A stretch of DNA of 64,000 bases from Sambucus nigra (Eukaryota; Streptophyta; Magnoliopsida; Dipsacales; Adoxaceae): contig OX422214.1 in the NCBI GenBank assembly GCA_949130495.1, forward strand, positions 251,476,187 through 251,540,186, given 5' to 3'. Positions within the stretch are counted from its first letter, which is position 1, and each line of letters opens with the position of its first letter. The notes beneath the pieces were generated by a model, which was not told where the DNA came from, searched no databases, and worked only from the letters and a program-made list of their open reading frames with translations. The position numbers and the translations under genes were made by a program. Shown piece by piece: positions 46,575 through 57,908 of this stretch.

Positions 46575-47477
46575 CTGCATCAATCCTTTGACAGCATCAT
46601 TTGTAAGCTTGACCTCAAGATTAGGATCCTCAGCCAACTGCAACAACACGTCCACCATGTCCCTGTCCTTCTCCACCTCCCTCCTAGCCTTGTGATCACT
46701 CAACACATGATTGTGAAATGCGTGAAACTTGTTAGCCAAACACTTCATCTTTTTCACGTACCCCTGAAGGTCCAAAAACCCTAGCCACGGTATCCAGTCC
46801 CCCAAATTTAGCACTCCGTTAAGCCAAAGCCACTCATGCGCCATCTGTTGAAACTCCCCAAGTGTCATAATTGAGCTCTCAGAGTTGGACTCAGTAAAAT
46901 ACTGGTTCCCCATCACCATCCTACTTATACTCGATAAAGTGTACCGTGTCAGGCTATCTCTTAACACAAACGGCTTTCCGGAAACCCCGTAAAGACGGGA
47001 AATAAAAGCCCGTCTTTCTTCAACACGAATGTGCTCAGAAAGTTGGAGTCGTTTTGGGGTGAAGATCTCGTTGACGTATATCCGACGGGCCTGGCGAAAA
47101 TATGGGCCGTAAGGTGCCCATGTCATGTCGGAGTAGTTGTAGGCGGTGTATTTTCCTGCGGCGGTTTTAGGGCGGGAGGCGAATATCTGGTCGTGGGTCT
47201 GGAGGAATTCTTTGGCCATTTCGGGGGAGGAGGCAATCACCACCGGAGAGGAGCCGAATTTGAGTTGCATTATTGGGCCATAGGTTTGGGATAACGAGTG
47301 GAAAGACAGGTGGGGGATTTGGCCGATGAGGTTGAGGTTGCCGATTATGGGCCATGGTTTGGGGCCTGGTGGGAAATTTTGTGTCGAGTGGTGGGTGTTA
47401 ATGAGTTTGGACAAGAGGAGAAATAGTGCAGGAAGCAATGCTAAGGCTAAAATAGCCCAATCAGAAGGAGACTCCAT
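46575..47477 (-). CDS. Cytochrome P450 (CYP71 clan, CYP92-like), exon 1
   Basis: Encodes residues 1-301. ATG at 47,477 is the first Met before an N-terminal membrane anchor (about residues 8-24, WAILALALLPALFLLL). The Pro-rich hinge FPPGPKPWPIIGNL (35-48) follows. The C-helix reads WAPYGPYFRQARR (120-132); the usual Trp of WRQxR is Phe127. The exon ends ...KGLMQ, then GT. Relatives of the CYP92 and CYP71 families hydroxylate small plant metabolites such as flavonoids, terpenoids or fatty-acid derivatives using an ER cytochrome P450 reductase; the substrate here is unknown. The other exon lies 17.5 kb away (28,448-29,071). Confidence 0.92.
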
Positions 47478-47520
47478 TAGCGGTGGTGAGTTGGCAAGGA
47501 ATTCAAGTGCTCAAACCAGG

Positions 47521-47528
47521 TATATATA
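47521..47528 (-). promoter_or_regulatory. TATA box of the P450 gene
   Basis: Minus strand TATATATA, 43 nt before the ATG. A start about 30 nt downstream would leave a very short 5' UTR. Position is typical but untested. Confidence 0.5.
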
Positions 47529-47579
47529 ACGGTGGCGTTCAAACCACATAATCATTATCCACGCTAATATACGGTTCAA

Positions 47580-48620
47580 TTATTTCATTAATAAGGAAAT
47601 CGTACAATTATGGTTTGACAAACATATACATACGGAGTTAAAAAACTATCACTTAGGTTCATTTGCTTTAAGTAGACAAAATTTTATATGGGAAAAATTG
47701 TTATGGCAAAATTTTTATAGGTAATTTTAGATTTGTTCACTTTGAATTATCAAACAATTTAATGAGTCAAAAATTAAAGTCAATTCAATGAGTCAAAAAA
47801 ATTATTATTTTAAAAATAAATAAAAAACTCACTAACATAAAATATATTTGACTAAAATAAATAGATTTTACCAAAAAAGTAAATTAATACATTTTTGAAA
47901 CATTTAAATTATTTTAACGGTTATGAAAAAATAAAGCATTTTTTAAAATAGTATTTAAATGTTTAAAACAGTTTTTTAAAAATAATTTTTAAAGCTAGTT
48001 TTAAAAATAGCTTTCTAAAAATAGTCAAAGTCAAAATAGTAAAAATAGTGTTTTCTAAAAATAGTTTTTAAACATTTTTAAAAACAGTTTTTAAAAATTG
48101 TTTAAAAATAGTTTTTAGATAATTTTTAAAAAACGTTTTAATACAATTTTTTAAAACAGATTTCAAAAAGATATTTTTGAAATATTAAAAATAGTTTTTA
48201 AAAACATTTTAGAAAATTATTTTTTACAACAGTTTATTAAAATATTTTAAATATTTTTTCTTAAGTTATTTAGAACATTTTTATAAAATAATTATTAAAA
48301 CATTAAAAAACATTTGAGAATAACATAAAAAGGTCGAAAAAATATTCATTCAAAGTTCAAAAAATTGTTGAAATTTGTTTCTCAGGCAAATAGATAAACA
48401 AAATTTTCCCACAAAAAGTGGACAAATGATGGTAAAATATGAATACCCATGAAAAATTTTGTCATGACAAATTATGCAACCAAACGGATAAAAATATTAA
48501 CAAATTCTTCATTTGCCAATTTATTTATCAAATTTCATAATAAAAGTGCGCAGCCAAAAGGGAACTTATTGAATTAAACACTTCTTTGTTAATTTCAAAA
48601 TACCACATTGCGCATCATAT
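47580..48620. other. AT-rich gene-free region upstream of the P450 gene
   Basis: 47,800-48,340 is built of imperfect tttttaaaaatag / ttttaaaaac words with local inverted symmetry. No ORF or known repeat end was identified. Confidence 0.6.
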
Positions 48621-48630
48621 AATCTCTTTA

Positions 48631-49953
<1,323 letters not shown>

Positions 49954-50179
49954 TTTTTAAATACTCTAAATTTTCATTTATTATAAATTGCAATTATTAT
50001 GAAAGCGATCCATTCTTATCATATAAAAAATATTGTGCATGATTACATAATGATCATGCCCAACAAACAAGAAATTTGTATGGAGATAACGACATGGTAC
50101 GTCATTTTCAGAGAACAGTGGTGACAACTGAGAGCGTGTCCAAATGTCCCCCTTCGTACAATGAGAGTGACTCATCTGC

Positions 50180-50490
50180 TGTGAGGTGGACCTGTCCTCC
50201 TGTTGGAAGACTGAAATTTAATGTTGATGGGAGTTTTAAAACACCTCGTATGCAGAGGGGTTCCGAGGAATCAGGCTTGTGAGGCCTATGCTGTCCTCAC
50301 AGCCTGCCAGCACATCCGGTCGTTAAGGATCAAATTTGTGATTGCAGAGAATGACAACTATTTTATTGTCAAATATTGTTTAGCACATGAAATGACTCCT
50401 AGCACGATTTCCAGTATCATTTTTTATATCCAAAACATTGCAACTGTGTGGGGATATTGAGGTACAATGGGCAAGAAGAGCCTCTAACTA
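50180..50490 (+). pseudogene. RNase H-like (RVT_3 type) fragment
   Basis: RWTCPPVGRLKFNVDGSFK, then in a shifted frame ACEAYAVLTACQHIRSLRI, KFVIAENDNYFIVKY and IATVWG. This follows the plant RVT_3 order: W-x-P-P-x-x-x-x-x-K-x-N-x-D-G, A-x-E-A, then an aspartate-bearing strand (ENDN here). Such domains occur at the ends of non-LTR retroelement ORFs and as dispersed copies. It is frameshifted near 50,265 and 50,458. Confidence 0.65.
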
Positions 50491-50491
50491 G

Positions 50492-50750
50492 GTTTGTGGT
50501 GTTCGCGGTCTGGTCTGGTCCGATTTTGAGGTATTTTTAGGATCGGATCGCATTAATCGGTCCTAAAAAATTATGGACCGAGATTGGATCGGAATAATCG
50601 GTCTCGGTCCTATTCGATTTTTATGCGGTCCGGATTCGGTCTCGGTCCTATTCGGTTCATACCCCAAAAATTAACACATTTTTTTTTTTTTATTAAAAAC
50701 ATCACTTTTTTTTAATTAACACTCTTATACTCAACTTCTATGGAAAATGT
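50492..50750. mobile_element. Truncated copy of the hAT-like element at 50,973
   Basis: Shares ggtgtt.gcggtc, tccgattttg.g.tatttttagga.cggatcgcattaatcg and tctcggtcctattcg with the left part of the 50,973-52,215 element. No right end follows. Confidence 0.65.
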
Positions 50751-50972
50751 ATTTTATAATTGATTGTTAAACACCTGATTCTTGTATGTAATATTTTCCC
50801 AACTTCTAAGGTTGGAAATGTTCTTTTCCTTGATTTGGATGGGACTGATGAGATGGGTACATAGGAGTATGTAGACCAGTAGGTTTAAACCCCCTGCCAC
50901 ATAAGCTGAAGTTCCCAAAATATCCACTTCTACCGCTAGAATTTCTTCCATTACATCTTCCAAACTACTGAG

Positions 50973-52215
50973 TTGGGGTGTTTGCAGTCCCGTCCGGTCC
51001 GATTTTGGGTTATTTTTGGGACTGGATCGCATTAATCGATCCTAAAAAATTACGGACCGAGATCGAATCGAAATCATCAATCTCGGTCCTATTCGATTTT
51101 CAAGCGGTTCGTGTTCGGTCTCAGTCCTATTCGGTCCATACCAATAAAAAATTAACACATTTTTTATGATTAAAAGTAAAACTTTTTTTTAATTGAACCT
51201 AACAATAGCAATTAGCACCTAGGTTATTTTGAATTTAATTCGTATGAATTTTGAATTCATATGATTTTTGAATCATATAACTATTAATCAATACAGTCAT
51301 ATGGGCAAACCTATTTATTCAATACATATAACTGTTATGTTTAAAATGGGTGAACCTATTTATCGAACCAATACAACCAAATGGGAGACTCTTGTACATC
51401 TCTTTTAAACCCCAATAATTTTACCCAGTAATTTTACCCAAAAATGGGCGACTCTTTTAAACCCTAATAATTTTACCCAGAAAACTCTCTATTAAGGCCG
51501 ACGATTCTGGTACATCTCTTCATGTACATCAGTTGTTTTCCAGACCCAGAATTCTTTTACAAAATAAGCTCCTAGCAAAAAGAAATATTAGTAATTCAAG
51601 TGTTACTGGACATACCCGTCTTCATTAATATATAATGTAAAAAAGCGTACACAATCTATTAAGGCCGACGTTTGCTATCGAAGATGAGGTCGGCGTTAAA
51701 TTACAAATAAGGGAGCGACCGACGTTAAATAACAAATAAAGGATGGATCGTATGTACCTTGAACCTTGATCAAAGTTTATTATCGAAGATGAGGGAGCAG
51801 CCCGCGTAAAGAAGTGTTGGGATGGTTGTTCGTAGAGCGACCGGAGATGAGGGAGCCGACTGTGGATGTTCATAGAGAGAGAGAGAGAGAGAAAAGAAAA
51901 TAAGAAATTAGGTTATGTTGGAGAGTGGTCCTACCGTGCGTGTGTGGGTGTGGGTTTCAAAAGCCGTGGGCTTGTGCGTGTGTTAGGAAATTAAAAAAAA
52001 AAAACTATATCTATATCTATATATAATGAAAGTGGTCAGGTCCGGTCCAAAACCGCTTTTTACAATCTAAGACCGAGACCGACCCGAATTTTACGGTCCT
52101 ATATATTTTTAGACCGAATTAAAACCGAATTAAAAAAAAAAAAACTAAAAAGTGTGTTCACTTCGGTTCAATTTTTTCGGTCCATTCGGTCTAATCGCGT
52201 TCGTGCACACCCCTA
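50973..52215. mobile_element. Non-autonomous hAT-like element with 8-bp TSD
   Basis: Ends TTGGGGTGTTTGCAG and the reverse complement TAGGGGTGTGCACGA. Flanks CTACTGAG (50,965-50,972) and CTGCTGAG (52,216-52,223) match at 7 of 8 positions, as expected for a hAT. Subterminal blocks are rich in cggtccgatt / gaccgagaccgaac. No transposase. Confidence 0.8.
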
Positions 52216-52495
52216 CTGCTGAGTCTGACCTCTCATAGCCGAAAAGGCCATAGTGGTGTCACTTTGAGTTGAAAATAATCAGTTTGCTCCCTTATTTCAA
52301 AGCCATTGATAGAGCTTATTTACTGCGATAGAGAAGGATTGGGAGCCTTACCTAACATCACTATGAGAAATGTTTTGCATTTGGGTCTTAATTCTTTTAC
52401 AAAACTGATCACTTTAGTTTCTTCATCTAGAGGCTTGTGAATAATAGCCAAGCCATCACATATATTTTTAAACTCTTTGATATATTGATAAAGAA

Positions 52496-52883
52496 TAGTA
52501 GTGGCAAAACTATGGGTTGGGCCTAATGTGGGGAGGCCAAATATAGGATGGGCTAAATTTGTGTTGGACCTAATATAGGCGAGCCAAATATGGGATGGGT
52601 CAACCCATTTTTCTGCCCCAAATAAGTATTACAATTTCAAATATATGTTAAAAAAACATAGTTTACTCTTAACTTTTAAAAATAAGTTTTGTATTTGACT
52701 CGTAACTTTTGAAAATGGACTGCATATTTCATTCATAGCTTTCAAATATGAGCCCCATATTTGACTCTAACTTTTAATTATGGGCCCCTATTTGACTCAT
52801 AACTTTTAAAAATGGACCCTATATTTAAATGAGTGGGTTAATATGGATTGTTTTATTCTTTGGGGTCCATTTTGCCACTACTA
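52496..52883. mobile_element. hAT-type MITE in copia gag
   Basis: Terminal inverted repeat TAGTAGTGGCAAAA / TTTTGCCACTACTA. Flanks ATAAAGAA and ATCAAGAG agree at 6 of 8 positions. The interior has repeated gggccaaatatgggatggg and cataacttttaaaaatggacc words. Confidence 0.75.
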
Positions 52884-53179
52884 ATCAAGAGTCTTGCCAT
52901 CTATTTTAATATCATGTACCTGCTCCTTTAATTGAAATTCTTTTTCTTTAGCTACTTCTAAGAAATTTTCCTCCAAACAGTCCCATGTCTCCTTTCCAGA
53001 GTTATGGCCAGCTATGAGGTACATATGTTCTTCCACCACACTGAATTGATTCCCGATATTCATTAGCAAATCCATTTTTTCCCATTCTTTAAAATCCTTT
53101 GTTGTATATCCCTAGTCGTCTAGTTTATATGGTGGCTCATTTTCTTTTAAATGAGTCAACTATATTATCTTCATAACCT

Positions 53180-53226
53180 GGGATTTTGCAGGAGAGTTCA
53201 AGAAAAAATGTTATATTACTATATAA

Positions 53227-53265
<39 letters not shown>

Positions 53266-53410
53266 TTAACTTTTATTATTAATATTATTCTAAGCATGAA
53301 CACGGATATGGGTGTCGTGTCCGACACGACACGGACACGCTGACACGACAAATATAAAAAAAATGATACAACACAATAAAGACACGACGAAAAATAAATA
53401 TATTGAAAAT

Positions 53411-53460
<50 letters not shown>

Positions 53461-54055
53461 CAGAGAGAGAGAGAGAGAGAGAGAGACACACACACACAGA
53501 GAAGTGTTGTACGCGTGTCGGAGTGTCCGGAGTGTCCGACACGGGTACGTCACCTCCAGAAATGTGTCTGTGCTTCATAATTATTGTTATTATTATTGAG
53601 AGTTTTGAAGAAATGTCCTCATAATTTTCAAAGTGTATAAAAGTAAGACGCTATACATAATTTTATAAATTTAGTCCTTGTACTAAAAACACCATAAAAA
53701 ATGATGAACAATGGTGTTGCAGGCGCGGACCAAATAAATGAACTCCTAACTCTAAAGGGACTACACAAATAAATGCTATTGTACCACAGGGACTAACTTT
53801 ATAATCATAAAAAATATTGTCCTAAAAATCCACATATAAGAAGTAACATGACTTTTACCTCAATTCTCTATTATTTTATTATTATTGTTGTTGTTGTTAT
53901 TGTTATTGAAACTAGTACTAAAATATTTACCAATTAAATGTTGTTATTGTTGTTATAATACGCTATATATTGATATTTTTACTAATTAAATGTTCATAAT
54001 ATTTTATTTAAATTTATTAATGAATGAGTTAAAGGATGTTTATTAATTTAAGAGA
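53180..54055. repeat. Second copy of the 48.8-49.7 kb segment
   Basis: Collinear with about 48,785-49,745: gcaggagagttcaagaaaa, a (TTA)n run, the AAGCATGAACACGG MITE with its compound microsatellite (53,412-53,500), then tttgaagaaatgtcctcataattttc and the region up to ttaaaggatgtttattaattt. It lacks both outer ends of the larger element. Confidence 0.85.
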
Positions 54056-54467
54056 TAATTATATTTAAGTCCCATTTGTCAGGTCAACATTCATATAAGT
54101 CATATTGACTTTTTAACAATCATATAGGTCCTATTCCAACTTTTTAGGGAATTTTTTCACAATTTTACCCTTTTATAACTAATCATCCGTAACTTCCTTT
54201 AGGAAGTTACATAAGTGGTTGGACTTTTTTTTTTAATCTTTAAATGATCATAACTTTTGATTCACAAATCCGTTTTTCGCAAAATTACTATTTTTGAAAT
54301 ATGCTTGACGAGATCTATCCAACAAGATCCATGAAGGCTATAAAATTCCAAAGAAAAAAATTTACACATACAGTAAACTTTACTGTTTGCACTAGAATAT
54401 GAAATAGTTTTATATATGTGACATTTTCACAAACAGACAGTAACATTAACTGTCGTAATATTACACA

Positions 54468-54519
<52 letters not shown>
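54056..54519. other. Gene-free stretch ending in a (TA)n run
   Basis: Contains a 9-bp hairpin GTAACTTCC/GGAAGTTAC at about 54,187-54,208. At 54,370-54,475 it has words of the cagtaa...tttgtgaaaatgttat family seen again at 60.8-62.3 kb. (TA)n at 54,472-54,519. Confidence 0.5.
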
Positions 54520-54522
<3 letters not shown>

Positions 54523-54925
54523 TGTTCTAAAAAATCCGCCTAGGCTTGGGAGAAACGCCTCGCCTAGGCTTAAGGCTTGGGAGAAACGCTTCGCCTTACG
54601 CTTTTCACGCCTTTTTCTTGGTAAAACCCTTACGGCGCGCTTTTTTCTAAAAACAACAATGCCTTAGTGAAACGATGTCACCTTTTAAAGAATTTGTTTA
54701 CAAACCGGACCATTATCTTATCCAAAATGATCAGATAGTATTTTAATTTGCATATATTCAGACATATTTTTATGATATGTGCAATTTTTGTATTTTAATA
54801 ACCTTGTTATGGTTAAAAAATATTAAAATATATTAAGAAGGCCTAAACGCCTTTTTACGCCTAGGCTTCTAAGGCTTAAGGCTTGGCATCCACGCCTCAA
54901 TCACGCCCCGCATTTTTTAGAACCT

Positions 54926-54928
<3 letters not shown>
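54520..54928. mobile_element. MITE with GTTCTAAAAAAT ends
   Basis: Left gttctaaaaaatccgcctaggc; the reverse complement of the right end is aaggttctaaaaaatgcgggg. Internal repeats of cgcctaggcttaaggcttggg occur in both halves. It sits between two (TA)n runs. No coding content. Confidence 0.7.
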
Positions 54929-54958
<30 letters not shown>

Positions 54959-54991
<33 letters not shown>

Positions 54992-55290
54992 GCTCAGGTG
55001 AGGACCTTATTTGTGGTCCTCACTTGCGATCTAAAAATTCAGCAAACAAAGTGCCTATAGTCTGAAAACAAAACTGCTACAGTAGTTGTTCTTTGGGCCC
55101 ACCTCAATTAAACAAAAGCCACACAAGACAAACAAACACTTTCTCACCAAAAAAAAAAGTACGAAAGTGACTCTCAGCAAAACCAAAAAAGTCCCCACCT
55201 GTTTCAGCTCAACCAAACTGCAAATCCAGGTGAGAAAGTATTCCTAGTTTTGTACTGTTGTTTTTCATTGTGGTTGAATAATAAATCTAT
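54959..55290 (+). repeat. Left TIR of the MULE
   Basis: Begins (GA)n then GGCTCAGGTGAGGACCTTAT and ends TGGTTGAATAATAAATCTAT. It matches the right TIR in reverse with a few substitutions and small indels. Confidence 0.88.
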
Positions 55291-55434
55291 ACAAGTCCTA
55301 GTTTTTTACATTTTCTTTTTGTCATTGTAGTTGAATATTAATCTAATTAAAAAGCCCTAGTATCTTGCATTTTTTTAAGATGTAATGCAAATTATTATTT
55401 ATACTAAATTTATTTTAACTTTATTTCAGATAAA

Positions 55435-57868
55435 ATGGATGATTCAAGTGTGGGATTGAACAAAGAAATATGGGTTGGTGATGTTATGCAGTTTGAGTTT
55501 GAAATTGAACAAAATGTGAATGTGCAAAATGTGAATGTGCAAAATGTGAATGTCCAAACTGAGATTGTAGCAGAGGAAATTTTAGTGGATTCAAATGTTA
55601 ATGAATTTGATAGTGTTTTCAACCTTCAAGTAGCAATGGAAATTACTCCAAAAATTGGGCAAGAGTTCCAAACACTTGATGATGCTTGGGATTTTTATAA
55701 TACATATGTCAAAGAAGCTGGATTTAGCGTTAGAAATACGTTTGTTAAGAGGAGCCGAGTAACAAATGATATCATTAGAAAGGAGTATGTGTGTTTCAAA
55801 CAAGGAAAGAGTAGCCTCGTAGAAAATGCAGATTCAACAAGACGTCGGGGCTCCATTAGAAAGGCTTGTAATGCAAAGCTTGCGGTTGTAAGGTCTTCAA
55901 ATTCTACATATGTGGTTAGTTTATTTTTTGAGGGCCATAGCCACCCATTAACCACCCCATGGAAGACACATTTTTTGCGATCTCACCGTAATGTTTCCAA
56001 TGCCCAAAAATGCTTAATTGAACAACTCGGTATGATTAATATTCCCCAGAATTAACAATTCAATTTTTTAGGAGTATAAGATGGAGGGTTTGAAAACATT
56101 GGATGCACTAAAAAAGATTTGTATAACGAAGCAAGGAATAGACGTAATGAAATTAAAGGCCATGATGGCGATATGTTGTACGAGTTCTTCAAATTAGAAC
56201 AAGGCAAGAATCCGACTTTTGTTTTTAAAATCGCAACGAACGAGGACCAAAGTATTAAGCATTGTTTTTGGGCTGATGCAACTTCTAGAAGGGCTTATAC
56301 TTATTATGGTGATGTCGTTATATTTGACACCACATATAATACTAATAGGTATGGGATGATTTTTGCACCAATTATGGGAGTTAACAATCACGGCCAGACA
56401 ATTGTATTTGGGTGTGCATTCCTGAGTGACGAGACCTTTGAATCCTTTGTTTGGATTTTTAATCATTTTTTGGAAACCATGCCGGGCAACGCACCAAAGA
56501 TGATAATCACCGATCAAGATCCGACAATGATAAAGGCTATATCAGAAACTCTCCCACACACCTATCATAGGTATTGTAGTTGGCACATTTTGATGAAATT
56601 TCCTGAGAAGATTGATTCAGTGAAATTTAGTGCTTATCGGGGGGAATTTTCGGATTGCATATGGAACTCAGAGACAAAGGAAGAGTTTAACTGCAAGTGG
56701 CTTGATCTTCTTGTTAGGAGCGGTCTAAATGACAATAAGTGGCTTAATTCCATATATGAAATTCACTCAAGATGGGTCCCGGCTTACGTGAATCATGTTT
56801 TTTCCGCCAATATGTCAACTAGTCAACGGGCGGAAAATGGCCATTCATTCTTTAAAAATTATGTTTCCAAAAAGGACTCACTTGTTGATTTTATGATTCA
56901 GTTTGGTAGGGGGATAATGCGGCAACGTCATGAAGAGTTGCTTGCTGATCACCTCGATATGACAGAGAAGCCAAAACTCAAGCTCTCGCACTATGTTTTA
57001 GTGCAAATGGTTGACATTTATACTCGAGAAATATTTTATAAATTTCAGGATGAGATGTGGGAAATCTTTAATTATAACTTTGAAGTTGTGAATGAAGATG
57101 AAAACCAAATCGTGTATAAAATTCAAAGAAAAGAAAAGGTGCGAGAAATTATTTATAATAAGTGTTTGAATGTTGCCTCATGTTCTTGTAAGATGTTTGA
57201 AAGCTCGGGTATCCCATGTAGACATGTGTTAGCTTATTTGCAAAAGTTTCATGAATTTGACAAATTACCATGTCCATACATCTTAAGAAGATGGATTAGG
57301 GGAGCAAAACCTTCAATTGTTACCGACTTAAGTGGATTTGGGATAACGGATGACAAATCATACTTTCTTCAAAGGAGTCGGCTTATCCAAAGGTCTTTAG
57401 ATGTGATTGAGAAAGCCCTCATTAGTCCGGAAGCAACAGAAATTTATAATGATGCTTTGGATAGGGCACTTGAGAAAATCAATGTAGTCGTAGGTCGTGG
57501 TACAAGTGGGACCGAGGTACGACCTATAATGGGACCGTCTAATCCTATATTGGGTAATAACGAATACATTTATAATGAACCGCAACAAGTCAGGGCCAAA
57601 GGATGTGGTAAGCGGATTAAAGGAGGAAAAGAGAAAGGCAGGAAAAAAGCCAAAAGGTGTAAAGAGAGACGTTGTAACGGGTGTGTCTTGGTGGGACAGG
57701 CGCACGATAAAAGGAATTGTCCACTTCTTATAAATACGTAAGATTTCATTAACTTATACTTCCTTTACTTCTTTTATAAAAATATAACTTTTTTTTAGGT
57801 TCGTGTCTGCAACTCAGGATGCAAGTTTGTATAGTGACGGTTCCACATCCGGGGAATACTCAAACTAA
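55435..57868 (+). pseudogene. MULE transposase, FAR1-type DNA-binding + MULE + SWIM, two premature stops
   Basis: The ATG at 55,435 opens one frame that runs to 57,741 apart from TAA at 56,053 and TAA near 56,077, both plausible CAA-to-TAA changes. N-terminus: Q-N-V-N-V repeats (55,510-55,560). FAR1 domain: TLDDAWDFYNTYVKEAGFSV to FEGHSHPL (about codons 82-175). Transposase core: VVIFDTTYNTNRYGMIFAPI, CAFLSDETFESFVWIF and MIITDQDPTMIKAI give the first two catalytic Asp; CSWHILMKF follows. SWIM zinc finger: CSCKMFESSGIPCRHVLAY. Tail: zinc knuckle CNGCVLVGQAHDKRNCP. A 61-nt intron (GT at 57,738, AG at 57,798) would extend the protein by 23 residues to a stop at 57,866. It would excise and insert MULEs in the nucleus if repaired. 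Confidence 0.88.
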
Positions 57869-57908
57869 TTTCGATATTCAGCAAGTTTGTGGAGACAAGT
57901 GTTATGCA
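57869..57908. other. Short spacer between transposase gene and tandem repeat
   Basis: Nothing recognisable apart from the first cagcaagtttg words leading into the repeat. Confidence 0.5.

Larger units (their letters stand above)
50755..53170 (-). pseudogene. Copia gag fragment, split by two DNA elements
   Basis: Minus-strand pieces in order: YTTKDFKEWEKMDLL and SGKETWDCLEENFLEVAKEK (53,170-52,884); YIKEFKNICDGLAIIHKPLD, EETKVISFVKELRPKCKTF, MLGKAPNPSLSQ (52,495-52,224); and an Arg/Gly-rich tail GRCNGRNSSGRSGYFGNFS (50,972-50,760). This is the usual copia gag order (UBN2 core, then an RG-rich tail). No pol follows at lower coordinates. The gaps are exactly the hAT-like element and the MITE listed next. 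Confidence 0.75.

Noticed and set aside
47031..47294. Gly/Val-rich plus-strand ORF over P450 exon 1
   Set aside because: Antisense shadow of the P450 coding exon.
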